DNA from: Siphonodentalium dalli
Taxonomy: Eukaryota > Mollusca > Scaphopoda > Gadilida > Siphonodentaliidae
DNA: 64,000 bases
Reading direction: 5' to 3'
Assembly: GCA_032622095.1 (NCBI GenBank)
Contig: CP136067.1
Coordinates: forward strand, 57,947,899 to 58,011,898
Shown here: one piece after another, positions 36,431 to 47,842 of the stretch
Layout of the letters: every line of letters starts with the position of its first letter
Position numbering within the stretch: position 1 is the first letter of the stretch
Position numbers and translations under genes: made by a program
Notes under the pieces: model-generated
Databases searched by the model: none
Told to the model about the DNA's origin: nothing
What the model saw: the letters and a program-made list of their open reading frames with translations, nothing else

Positions 36431-36794
36431 AATGTGTTTTGTTCTTCAATCTGATATTTGCTGTAAAAATTCATTACATACAACATTCGGTCACAGCCAT
36501 GGAGGCGGATCAGGCCATTCACATTCACATTCCATGGAGTCATCACATTCTAAAGAGTCGTCACCAATGGCACTGTTAAAGGATAACACACAGGTTCCAT
36601 ATCAAACTATATCATCAGATGATGATTCACACCATAAAAACAATTTTAGTTCCAACTATGTATCGCTTAGTGAAGAGGATGAAAAAACTTCCAAACTTAA
36701 AAATATTAATGTTCGTGCAGCCACAATTCACGTTATTGGAGATATTATACAGAGTGTGGGTGTATTCTCAGCAGCACTGATTATAAAATTAACC
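36431..36794 (+). CDS. ZnT exon: His-rich loop and TM5 with second HxxxD site
   Basis: Encodes residues 102-223. The acceptor is TCTCTTTCAG and the donor is ACC|GTAAGT, phase 0 at exit. After the end of TM4 (MCFVLQ) comes a cytosolic loop of about 85 residues. It starts with a GHSHGGGSGHSHSHS cluster and continues Ser-, Asp- and Lys-rich (SSDDDSHHK, SLSEEDEK). TM5 follows with NVRAATIHVIGD, where H202 and D206 complete the transport zinc site. The loop is clearly longer than in vertebrate ZnT2/3/8 as I know them. The His cluster probably binds or delivers zinc; the acidic, Ser-rich part could be a phosphorylation target (inference). The apparent reading frame continues past the donor into intron and should not be counted. 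Confidence 0.94.
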
Positions 36795-36885
36795 GTAAGT
36801 ATATACAAGTTATGTTTCTTGTATCTCTGTGCAGGAAAAAACTCAGGTGTTAGAATTTGATCTAATAACTGTATCTATGATTGTC

Positions 36886-37300
36886 CCCTGAAAATTAAAC
36901 TATAGAAATCAGCACCATGCGTCTGTGCGTCCGTCCGTTCGATCTGGTCGTAAGAGCAATAACTCAAACAAATATTAACCGATATCAGTAATTCTTTTTT
37001 TGTGAGTTGGTTGCCACAATATCTCAGACAAGTTCAAAAACAGTTTCGTCTGATTTTTCTTACCTGAGTTATGCCCCTTAGATTGACGATTTTTCGCCAT
37101 TTTTTTGTTGTAAGTCCAATAACTCGGAACAACTATTAACCGATTTCAATAATTTCTTATTTATGAGTTAGTCGTCACAATATCTTGGACGAGTTTGAAA
37201 ACCAGTTTCGTCTGATTTTTCTTACCTGAGTTATGCCCCTTAGTTTGACGATTTTGCACCAGTTTGTTTGTCATAAGCGCATAAGAAACACAATCTATGT
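36886..37300. repeat. Tandem repeat of the 161-bp family, two to three units
   Basis: Starts ATTGTCCCCTGAA and a GTCCGTCCG tract, then repeats AATAACTC..ACAAATATTAACCGAT and GAGTTATGCCCCTTAG twice. Shares ATATTAACCGATTTCAA and CACAATATCT.GGACGAGTT with 11490-12660 and 47095-47370. Confidence 0.75.
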
Positions 37301-37475
37301 AGTTATTAATCCTCTGGGTTTTGTAAGTAGTCTAGTGGATCTGGTGTTGGACCGTAAACAAATTGCAATACAAATGATTTTTACTGGAATACATAGCAAT
37401 AGGTCATACATATGACATCTGAAAATGACCCATCTCTATATTGAGCGGAAATTGTCTTTTTTAGGGTTTTAATGA

Positions 37476-37830
37476 TTTAGAGAGCGTTTGATGATAACGA
37501 TTTTGAGTATCGTGTCTAGTTTCAATACTAATCGCAAATTTGGTGCTGTAATCGGTTAATACCCAGCTGAGACACTGTGTGAATGTTAAATCATTGTTAT
37601 CATGCCAATTTTTGCGACGATTCAGCGATATTGTGTAATTTAGAGAGCGTTTAGTGATAATGATATTGAGTATCATGTCTAATTCCATTACTATTGCAAA
37701 ATTAGTGTTGTAAAGTTGTAAACGATTAAAACCCAACTGACATACTATGTCAATGTTAAATCATCATTAGCATGCAGATTTTTGCGATACTATATGTGAT
37801 ATAAAGAGCATTTCATGATCACAATACATC
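37476..37830 (+). repeat. Left subterminal repeats of the 37328-41131 element, period 163 bp
   Basis: Two full units start with TTTAGAGAGCGTTT (37476, 37639) and a third decayed start is near 37800. Units share GAGTATC.TGTCTA and GTCAATGTTAAATCAT-like parts. Inverted counterparts are at 40462 and 40634. Confidence 0.85.
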
Positions 37831-38117
37831 ACTAAATGTACTCATTCGTCCAGGTAACTGTTTAGGGTGCGCTGTCTCCACTGATAAATAGGGACACTAT
37901 AGTCGATATGGAACCGACTTATAGCATGTCTACAATATAAAACTCCCATGTAAGCCCTACTCAGTCAATTAGTGAGTGATCAATGCATAATTATGGGTGT
38001 TTTATTTATTTTTTTCAAATTTCGCAGCATGGTAAGAGGCTTATGGGTTTCCGTAGAACAAACAAACTATTGCTATTTTTGACAACATGAGTGTGCTTCG
38101 TCAGCCTATTGGAATAA

Positions 38118-40207
38118 ATGGACAAAAAAAGCGGACCGCCAGATGGTAAGTTATTAACAAGATATTATAATAGCCCACCTAATGGTCATAGTCTCATACT
38201 ATATGCACCAATATATAAAGGGTGCTTATTTATACATTATAAAGCCAAATTTAAAACGACGCGCGAATGTAAGAAATAAGAATGGGGTCATCAGCTGTAA
38301 ACCACTCCTCTTCGCCGGCGGCACACATTTCTACGGAAAGCCGATTCGTTAATAAATATATTTCAACTGTAACTGTATTAGTAATTACAAGTGATTTGCG
38401 ATATTATGTGTATGCAAAAATAACGATATTTAAAGTTATTTCATCAACGAAATATTACAGTTTCTTGATATGCATAAGTCAAACATTAAATCCATTCTTT
38501 TTATTTTCAGGCGAAGGCGATGACCTCGAATCTCTGGTAGAATGTATAATCTGTAAAGGGACGATCGAAACAGGTGATGATGCCTCCACCCTCACGCCGA
38601 GGGGTATTCCCAATCTCACGCACAGATGCCAGGAATTGTCCTTGGATATAACTGCTGAAGCCGAGAAGAACGTGCACAACAAATGTAGGAGACGTTTAAC
38701 GGACAATCGAATAACACCAGAGTGCGATGTTCCTTCGTCTTCGACTTCAACAAAGAGGAGCCGCGCGAGTTGTGACTCGGCCACATACTTTTTTTTTTGT
38801 GAAACCCCCGTGGACTTCTCTTGTAAAAAGGGGAAGAGTTCCAAGAATGAAGCCCAGCGTGTTCGAACTTCAGACTTCCCAATTTCGGTAAAAGCTGACT
38901 GCGATAAAAGAAATGACGAATGGGCCCATGTTGTTCGCGGGAGAATAGAATACTATTCTGGGAATCTCCATGCCTACGATTGCGTTTATCACAAAACGTG
39001 CAGAGGAAATTTCAGCACGGGTAAACATATTCCGAAGAAGTACAACAAACCAACGCCCAGCGAAGAACCAACTGCCAAGAGACAAAAACAGGGTCGATCT
39101 GAGAATCAAAGTCGCGCGGAGGCGTTTGAAAGTGTCTGCGAACTCCTGATCAATGATTCGACAAATGATCAATTTACTGTCCTCGGGTTAGTCTCAGAAA
39201 TGCAAGCTATCCTGGTTGATACTGGCGTGGATGCATATAATAAAATGTATTTGAAAAAGAAACTGATTGAACATTTCGGAGATCAAATACTGTTCTCGGG
39301 CTCTGGCGGGGAGTCTGATGTTGTTACTGTTCGAGAATCAGCAGATCTTATTCTCAGAAAGTTTCACAGAATGACGCAGACGTTGAAGTTGAGAAAAGAC
39401 GCCTTGTCAAAGCAGCAGCAAAGATCATACATGCTGATATCAAACAACAAACCATTCCGTGTTTGGACTCTTACCCACCCACCGATGATATCATACTTGA
39501 TCAAGCTATGTCATATATGCCAGATACTCTGAGAATTCTGCTTGATAAACTGGTCTTAGGGCAAGATGTTTCGACAAAAGTGGCATCTATTGAACACAGT
39601 ATTATGCAGGCAGCTGTGCCTATGTCTACCATCGTCCCACCGCATCTCGGATTTTCGGTATTGGCAAGCCGAAAGTTTTCAAAAAGATGGTAAATGACAA
39701 GTACCTGCAAGAAATCGGGCACGGATTCACGGAAACAATATCACCAACAGACTTGGAGCAGTTTGGTCGAGCTGCCATGATCGCTATTTTCGGAGGAAAA
39801 CCTACTGATACTTTGACATCTTTATGGCATAAAATGCTAATATCCAAAGTGGCATCGTCCAAACTCTTGTCAAACCCGAAACGCTACCGCCCACGGATTC
39901 AGCTACAAAGCACCACAGCAAATGAGTATACCATCAGATACAGACTTGGATCGGGAATACTGTCGAAAACGAGATCAACTGGGGTTGGACAATCGATGAT
40001 GGCAAGTGTGTTCCCGTGGCTACAGACCTCCCACCTGCACCAGAATGCCTCTTGAAAGTAATCAGATGTACTTGCACGACGGGTTGTACTACAACAGGGT
40101 GCAGTTGCAAACGTAATGGACTAGTGTGCATGGTAGCCTGTGGCAATTATCAGGAAACTGTGTGTTCCAATTACAAAGGGGACACAAATTTAGATGAAGA
40201 TGTGTAG
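38118..40207 (+). pseudogene. Transposon-encoded zinc-cluster protein with CXC-like tail (broken)
   Basis: Proposed exon 1 is 38118-38145 (MDKKSGPPDG), donor G|GTAAG; intron to TTTTCAG at 38510; exon 2 from 38511 in matching phase. So the first 76 residues of the uninterrupted frame from 38282 are intron. Exon 2 carries two Cys/His modules: CIICKGTIETG..HRC..HNKCRRRL and a second ending in CVYHKTCRGNFSTGK, then Lys-rich sequence and a helical region. A frameshift at about 39360 is followed by VKAAAKIIHADIKQ..IPHS-type sequence. Near 39655 the frame jumps from VPPHLGF to KVFKKMVNDKYLQ, where relatives as I recall them have a long core, so a large deletion is likely. A further frameshift near 39880 and a TGA at 39923 precede TDLPPAPECLLKVIRC and the Cys-rich tail CTCTTGCTTTGCSCKRNG. 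The family is widespread in invertebrates and uncharacterised; function unknown. Confidence 0.8.
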
Positions 40208-40461
40208 ATCAATATGTATAAAAGAAATATGTGCACAGTAATTGGTATAAAATTATATCCAGATCTGATTATTTTCGGTATCTGCCACGCCCATTTTATC
40301 CGTAATTGGAATTAAATTGATACCATACCATATGTATGTCATAAACAATCATATACAGCATTTAGAAACATTTCCGCACAACGCCTGATGCTTATTTAAC
40401 ATTGTAAATATGTTCTGCAACAAGAATTAACGCATCAAGACGCGAAATTTGTGTAATCACT

Positions 40462-40800
40462 AAACGCTCTCTAAATTGACAATAATCAAAAACGACAATT
40501 ACTCAAACACATATGAATATGGGTATTTTCACATGTCATAGTGTATCACTACTGCAATGTACTACACTAATTACAATGCCAAATTTCCAATTACGAATGG
40601 AACTGGACCTTTATATCCATTATCACAATCACGAAACGCTCTCTAAAACTTTCAAATGTCAGGCTTGTCCAACGCCCAAGATGACTGGGTCATTAACATA
40701 TGTTATTAGAATGCCGTTGCACATATTACAACGAGCTAATGTTAAGATGTATTCATGATTTATGTGTTGGAATTCCAGATTTCACCAGTTTTTCGTCGAA
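40462..40800 (-). repeat. Right subterminal repeats of the 37328-41131 element
   Basis: AAACGCTCTCTAAA at 40462-40475 and 40634-40647 (172 bp apart), inverted relative to the left set. The ORFs at 40513-40758 and 40762-41127 lie in terminal sequence and are not genes. Confidence 0.8.
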
Positions 40801-41279
40801 AATGTGAATTTATCCCAAAAATTTACCATTTTTGCAATTACAATGAACGTATCATACATGCATTTCATAATGGATCCAAATACCATCTCATCAATGGTAG
40901 ATAATAAATGTATATTATTTATTTTAGCGAGTATGATGGAATTCCATAAATCACCAGTTTTATACAAAAAACGGCATTTTATCCCAAAAAATGAGGCATT
41001 TCCAACACTACTATCAATGGGTCATTCTAGGATACTGTTGGTGACACCTATCACATCTTATAACGAAAGAAACTTTTGTATTGCAATTTGTTTACGGTCC
41101 GGTGGTTTATTTGGCCAGATCCACTAGACTAAAGATATTTGTCCCATTTCTGATCATGCAGTGTCAAAAGATTGACAATTTTCACATTTTGACTTCCTAT
41201 TCTAACAAATTCCATGCAATGGATATTTATGTGACTAATTTCTGTTACATGGCTAGCCACGTAACAACGTTCAGATGAA

Positions 41280-41880
41280 ACTTAAAAAATGATCTATTTG
41301 GCCTAATCAGCCTATTTCATTTTGAAGTCACTCAAAAATGGGAAACTAAAAGTCCATTGATTTAGACGTCCATGATTTGTCAATAGGAGGTGTTCGGACA
41401 GTTATGTGGCTAGTCAGTGACTCTGGTGAAGCCACACATATAAAGGTGTGTTGTTGTAGTATACAATGCGTATAATCACATGTGTGCAACTGTATTGTTA
41501 GGCCTCATTGATGAACATTTCTTAGTAACGGATTTAGTGGCATGCATTGCAAACGAAATAAAACTGTTAGATGGGTCATTTTGTACTTTCGTTTTCACCC
41601 ATACTTGTCCAGTTGTAACCTTTGTAACTTGGTTTCGTTTTTACTTATTTTAAACAAAGTATACAATATGTTTAATCACAAATGTGCAGCTGTATTGTAA
41701 GGCCCCATTGACGAGCATAAGTAACGAATACTTTATGATTTAAGTTCACTGATAGTGGTATGCATTGCAGTGTCCATTTCTTTTGCAGTTAAAAACAAAG
41801 TTTCTGCTTCTTAAAATTTGTTAATAAATGGTGGAATGTGTGCATTTCTTTTGTGGGTTAAACCATAAGACGAGTCCATT
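41280..41880. other. Intron sequence without recognised features
   Basis: Two diverged copies of a GTATACAAT(G/A)..TAATCACA..TGTGCA.CTGTATTGT phrase at about 41458 and 41660. No coding signal. Confidence 0.4.
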
Positions 41881-41882
41881 TT

Positions 41883-43605
41883 TAGCTCAACTTACTTTGT
41901 AAAAAACATGGCCGCCAGCAGCCATCTTGGATTTTACTCTTTGCATGACTAAATGCTTTGGCACGGGCTACAGGTCGTACCTTTGGTCTGATCTTTGGTC
42001 TGATCTTTATGAAATTTGTCATGAATGTTAATATTGACATGTAGATGGGAACGAGTCATTTTGGGGTCATCTGGCCAAAAAACATGGCCGCTGGCAGCCA
42101 TCTTGGATTTCAAAATTCAATCCATTGGCGCGGGCTACAGGTCGTGCTGTTCGTCTGATCATCATGAAATTTGTCATGGATGTTAATATTGCCATGTAGA
42201 AGGGAACGAGTGATTATGGGGTCGTTCAGCCAAAAAACATGGCCGCCAGCAGCCATATTGGATTTTACTCTTTGCATGACTAAATTCTTTGGCGCGGGCT
42301 ACAGGTTGTAGCTTTGGTCAGAACTTCATGAAATTTGTCATGGTTGTTAACAATGACATGTAGATGGGAACAAGTGATTTTGGGGTCGTTCGGCCAAAAA
42401 ACAAGGCCGCCAGCAGCCATCTTGGATTTTACTCTTTGCATGACTAAATCCTTTGGCGCAGGATACAGATCATACCTTTGATCTGATCTTTATGAAATTT
42501 GTCATGAATGTTGACATTGACATGTAGATGGGAACGAGTCATTTTGGGATCATCTGGCCAAAAAACATGGCCACTGGCAGCCATCTTGGATTTCAAAATT
42601 CAATCCATTGGCGCGGGCTACAGGTCGTGCTGTTCGTCTGATCATCATGAAATTTGTCATGGATGTTAATATTGACATGTAGATGGGAACGAGTGATTTT
42701 GGGGTCGTTCAGCCAAAAAACATAGCCGCCAGCAGCCATCTTGGATTTTACACTTTGCATGACTAAATGCTTTGGCACGGGCTACATGTCGTACCTTTGG
42801 TCTGATCTTTGGTCTGATCTTTATGAAATTTGTCATGAATGTTGATATTGACATGTAGATAGGAACGAGTTATTTTGGGGTCATATGGCCAAAAAACATG
42901 GCCGCTGGCGGCCATCTTGGATTTCAAAATTCAATCCATTGGCACGGGCTACAGGTCGTACTGTTCGTCTGATCATCATGATATTTATCATGGATGTTAA
43001 TATTAACATGTAGATGGGAACGAGTGATTTTGGGGTCGTTTGGCTAAAAAACATGTCCACCAGCAGCCATATTGGATTTTACTCTTTGCATGACTAAATA
43101 CTTTGGTGCGGGCTATAGGTCGTAGCTTTGGTCGGAACTTCATGAAATTTGTCATGGATGTTAACAATGACATGTAGATGGGAAACGAGTCATTTTGGGG
43201 TCGTTCAGCCGAAAAACATGGCCGCCAGCAGCCATCTTGGATTTTACTCTTTGCATGACTAAATCCATTGGCACAGGCTACAGGTCATACCTTTGATCAG
43301 ATCATTATGAGATTTGTAAAGGCTGTAGATGGGAACAGGTCATTTTGGGGTAATTCGGAAAAAAACATGGCTGCCGGTGGCCATTTTAGAATTTACTCAT
43401 TGCATCAATAAATCCTTTGGCACACCATAATCACCACATCCCTGATCCGATCATTATGAAACCTGTCATGAATGTTGATATTGACATGTACATCTAGTCT
43501 TACTTAGACATTTCAATTAGCACCTTTCCTATTCCTTCATTTACTGTCAACCATTAAATTATTCCCCTACCTAAGTTGAGCTACAGTGTCATTGACACTT
43601 TCATT
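41883..43605 (+). mobile_element. Helentron/pearl-like repeat, copy D, with tandem core
   Basis: TAGCTCAACTTACTTTG at left; CTAAGTTGAGCTAC, AGTGTCATTGACACT (43584-43598) and TTCATTTT at right. About nine units of about 155-165 bp with GGCGCGGGCTACAGGTCGT and GATGGGAACGAGT. More uniform than copies A and E. Confidence 0.85.
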
Positions 43606-45094
43606 TTAGTTTATTACGATTTTGTACTTTTGGTTTCGCGCATATCCGGCTGTATCCGGTGGAATTCTGAGTATTTTTACGAAGTTTCTGCTTCTTTCTT
43701 TTCAATAAATGGTGGTATCTCCCACACACAGCAGCTCTATTACAATTACCAACAGGACAGTCATTACCATTTTATTTAGGTCTATATATTTATAAAATAA
43801 ACACAAAATAGAAACTCATAAAAACTATGTAATCTTCATCATAAAAATTATTTTTTGGGAACATGAACATATTTGGGCATACCTCCCGCAAATATCTCCC
43901 GGATTGACATTTTCAAAACGTAACAGGTCTGCTAGTCACCCAATCACAGACCTGTCAGTTTCCCATATTCCACTGTCCTAGTTGCTGTATGCAAGTTTTT
44001 GAGTTTTAGGGGGTGTTTATACATTACCCGGCGAAGATCGTATTCGCTTTAGCCGGTAGCGATAACAATAGAGTGTTTATACTTCGCCGGATAAGAATTA
44101 CGGCTATCCGGATACTCAGCTATACAGTTTTCAACTTTTGGAAAAAATGATTTAGTACATGCACCTGATTGTCATATGGATTCTAATTCGCTCTGCGGTT
44201 AAGTTAGATGTTTATCTGGGGTCATGCCATCATGGGTGATTTCCTTTCAACAATTAACTCAAACAATATTATTGTGCAATCGCTGATAGACCAGCCCGCT
44301 TTTCACCTGTGTCTATATTGGTCAGTGTGCCAGTTTGATTGTCTCAAATCAGCTGTCTGTCGGTGGTCACGCACCTTGGTTATAAGCTATTATTATAAAT
44401 GCTAACTGATGACGGTACACGTACTCTGCATGTGCATGGTACATTTTATGCGCATTCGATGGAATTAAATGTGCGTGTTCATGTACATGTATGTCCATAT
44501 ATATATATATGGAAGAAATGGGATGCCACGTTTCTATGGATTCAAACTTAATGGACAATTAGTTCAATAATCTAAATCTGAGTGCGCCGTGGACAAATGT
44601 ACACAGGGACGGGTCTGGAGGGCCTGATTTGGAGGTGTGGGACTGTTCATCTTTGGAATTTATCGACCGACCTTGGTTATGGCCAGGTGTGAGAATTTTT
44701 TTTAATCTGAACCCTGAAAATTGCAAAATCCTAGCATCCAGCCTTAAGATTTCCAATTGTTGGACATTTTCCAAACTTGACACAAATCAAGCCAAAAAAT
44801 AAGCAAATGTTGCCTAAAGAAATCACCAATAACAAATTGTTGAAAATAAAACTACGAGAACAATTTCAACATATTGTTGATGTCAAATTTCCAACTATTG
44901 CTGTGTCAGGTATGAAATTTCCAGCTTTTGAATATTTTGATTAAAGTTGGGATGAGACACCCCCATCGCCACGGCCCTACATACATGGACATGGTGAACG
45001 CCCTAGTAAAATGAAAAACATATTTTATTGTATAATGTGCAAACGGAAAATGTGTCACATTTGATTTGCGATGTTGAAACTTATATATATAATA

Positions 45095-46382
45095 CTAGAA
45101 GGTGACCCGACTTCGTCCGGGTTTGACCTTGAATTGTCTATTTTGAAGGCCAAGGTCAAGTGGGGTCACGATTTGACCCGTCCAAAACACAGTGCCCGAA
45201 CAAAAGTACCCGACAAAAGTACCCGTCGAAATCCATCCGGTTTTACCCGATTTGACCTTGAATTGACCATTTTGAAGGTCAGGTGGGGTCAAACACCAAC
45301 ACCCCAAAAATGGTGGAAATCGGCCCAGCGGATACCGGGAAATCGGCCCAGCGGATACCGAGATACCCTATGCATCAAATTTCGTCCGTAAAAATCCGCC
45401 AGTTTAACCCGATTTGATTTCCACTCAAGTATATAAACGCGCCTCATATACACACGCTCATTAATTATCAAGTTTCAATGTAAAGATAAATTACCATCGG
45501 TGCCCGAGATATCGCCAAGATGTCTTAAACAGTCAAATGCATCGGCCGTTTAAGCGTTAACGCGATCTAACATTATGACCTCTAATGACGTCATAGAAGT
45601 TACGCATTGTTTTTATCCTGATGGAAGATAGTACCACTTCTTCTTGATAATTGAGGCAGATAACTAAAACGGATACATACGCATTATATATCGTTGGAAA
45701 GAGGAAACACGAAAGATTCTCACAGTGTCATTATTATGACTGGCATTTTATTATTCGCGCTGTTTCGAATCGATTTATAAGCACCGAACTCAAATGAATG
45801 TCCCGTAACACAGCGTAAAAACAGATTTGACCTCGGCACGTGAAAAGTTGACATCGGATAGGAAAATCAATAGGCCTATGTTACTCCTGACCCGAAAATA
45901 CCCCCACATACCAAGTTTCATCGAAATCGGGTCGTTTTCGAGTTCATCGATTACACACACACAAACAAACAAACAGATCTTCCAAAATATATAATAGACT
46001 AGCCGATGAGCCCGACGTTGTCCGGGCTATTCAAAAACCAAATTTCAAGTCGATAGCTCTACCCAGCCCGACGTTGTCCGGGCTATTCAAAAACCAAATA
46101 TCAAGTCGATAGCCCTACCCGTTTCCGAGATCTGGTCTGCGCATGCGCGAAGCTGGCGTCGCACGGGCTCGGCGACCCGATAAAATTCGTATCCGGGGCA
46201 AGACACATTCACATACCAAATTTCAAGTCGATAGCTCCACCCGTTGCCGAGATCTCGTCTGCGCATGCGCGAAGCGGGCGCCGCACGGGCTCGACAATAC
46301 GACAACGTTCACCGCCTGGTCAAACTACACACACGTACCAAGTTTCGTCCCGATCGGTCGAGAATCGTAGATTTGTATAAAT

Positions 46383-46454
<72 letters not shown>

Positions 46455-46495
46455 AACAAACATACAGACAGAGGTCTTCAAAATATATATGAGAT
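45095..46495. repeat. Two tandem copies of a CTAG..GACCCGAC/GCCCGACGTTGTCCGGG repeat with (CAGA)n tail
   Basis: First copy about 45095-45997, beginning ACTAGAAGGTGACCCGACTT and ending ACAAACAAACAGATCTTCC plus AAAATATATAATAG. Second copy 45998-46495, beginning ACTAGCCGATGAGCCCGACG, with an internal duplication of GCCCGACGTTGTCCGGGCTA. Both end in a CAGA/CAAA tract and AAAATATATA. The VCLSVCLS-type ORFs on the minus strand are the microsatellite. Confidence 0.65.
46383..46462. repeat. (GACA)n microsatellite
   Basis: About seventeen pure GACA repeats, then (AAAC)n, forming the tail of the preceding repeat. Confidence 0.9.
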
Positions 46496-47094
46496 AAAAT
46501 CCAATCCGAATGATTACACCAATTTGTAGATGTACATGTATGCGACGAAAAGATCTCAAAACTGACAATGACCATGCTTTTGGTGCGACACTCACTTCAC
46601 ATGCTGTCTATGAACCCAAACAAACCATTAACAATGTTGTTTAAATATCTATAAAATTACCAATAGCAATACCTGAAAATTTGAGTTGGATATTAATAAT
46701 TTCGGCATTTCCATTTCTAAAAAGTTTCATTTCACTATACTGCCCAACCATATCTCTAACAGGAAGCGGCTAGATGTTTACAGGTGTACATCAATATCAT
46801 ATTGCAGTTCAGTGAGAACTAAAACGAAAACTATTAACAAGTAAAGGAGACACATGAATATATGCGTATCTTCGCCGGGTAACGGCTTCACTGGCTATGT
46901 GTAAACGTCACCTTAATCAGCTTCTTCTGCTATAATTCCAACATGTTATGATTCCATAATCTGAAATTTTATCACTATCAACTACTTGATAGCCACATAA
47001 AATTTTATGGCTACTTGAGAAACCACATAAAAATTAGAGACACATAATTATTTTAGCAACATAACTCATAGCCACATATCTACCCATTTGTTAG

Positions 47095-47370
47095 TCCATC
47101 CGTTCGATCCGGCCGTAAGCGCAATAACTCGAACAAATATTAACCGATTTCAAGAATTTTTTGTTTATGAGTTTGTCGCCACAATATCTTGGACGCGTTC
47201 GAAAACCAGTTTCGTCCGATTTTTCTTACCTGAGTTATGCCCATTAGTTTGACGATTTCTCACCAATTTGTTTGTCATAAGCGCAATAACTCTAACAAAT
47301 ATTAACCAATCTCGGAGTTAGCCATCTTGGAGTTAGCCACCATTTCGGGTCAGCGACCTTTTATTGTATG
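47095..47370. repeat. Single to double unit of the 161-bp repeat family
   Basis: ATCCGTTCGATCC, GCGCAATAACTCGAACAAAT, ATTAACCGATTTCAA and GAGTTATGCCCATTAG, closely matching 36930-37290 and, less closely, 11490-12660. Confidence 0.7.
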
Positions 47371-47842
47371 TGTTTTATGACCATAGGTCATATCTTAATA
47401 TAAGACAATAGGTTAATCAACCGAATGCGAATCGGACGGATTAATTTGTGGCTCTTTTCTCCAACACCGATACAGTCAATATAATATGTATCACAGATAC
47501 TTGTAATTTGATAATTGTGTAGCGCCATTAACTCTTTCATAACCCGCAATGATGTGTGTAATGTATCCCTGGAATGTTTTCAGGCCCAGCCCTCACAGGT
47601 AACATCAAGGTAGACAATGGTGCGTAATTAGCTGCAACTTTTGTTTTGTTCATTTATTGATAATTTCATTAGCTGCATTGTTACCTTGAATTTCTCAAAT
47701 GCCGTCGAAAAATAATAGACATTTGAAGCCCAATTGTATGTGTTATTCCACAATTTATTACCAGCCAATGTGCTGTTTGGGCAAATCTATTGAATAGAAT
47801 TGGCGTATCTATACCATGCAGGAATTGAGAAAATGTAATTTA

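Larger units (their letters stand above)
37328..41131 (+). mobile_element. Decayed DNA transposon with TIRs, subterminal repeats and a cysteine-tailed protein gene
   Basis: TAGTCTAGTGGATCTGG at 37328-37344 is matched in full by its complement at 41115-41131. A second inverted block, GGACCGTAAACAAATTGCAA, follows inside each end. AAG abuts both ends and may be a 3-bp target duplication. Subterminal TTTAGAGAGCGTTT copies lie at 37476 and 37639, and their complement AAACGCTCTCTAAA at 40462 and 40634, all pointing inward. The only gene is at 38118-40207. It sits in sense orientation in a ZnT intron. I cannot assign a superfamily. Confidence 0.85.
44009..46912. mobile_element. Harbinger-like TIR element with nested repeats
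   Basis: Left end GGGGGTGTTTATACATTACC followed by CGGCGAAGAT; right end in complement GGTGACGTTTACACATAGCC, with TTACCCGGCGAAGATACG further in. TTA sits on both sides (44006-44008 and 46913-46915), the target preference of PIF/Harbinger. No transposase is recognised; the 44208-44405 ORF is unassigned. Other repeats (45095-46495) are inserted inside. Confidence 0.6.

Noticed and set aside
38282-38510. First 76 residues of the 416-residue ORF as protein
   Set aside because: A phase-matched upstream exon at 38118-38145 and a TTTTCAG acceptor at 38510 explain the region better as intron.
46309-46595. VCLSVCLS repeat ORFs on the minus strand
   Set aside because: Translation of a (GACA)n microsatellite.
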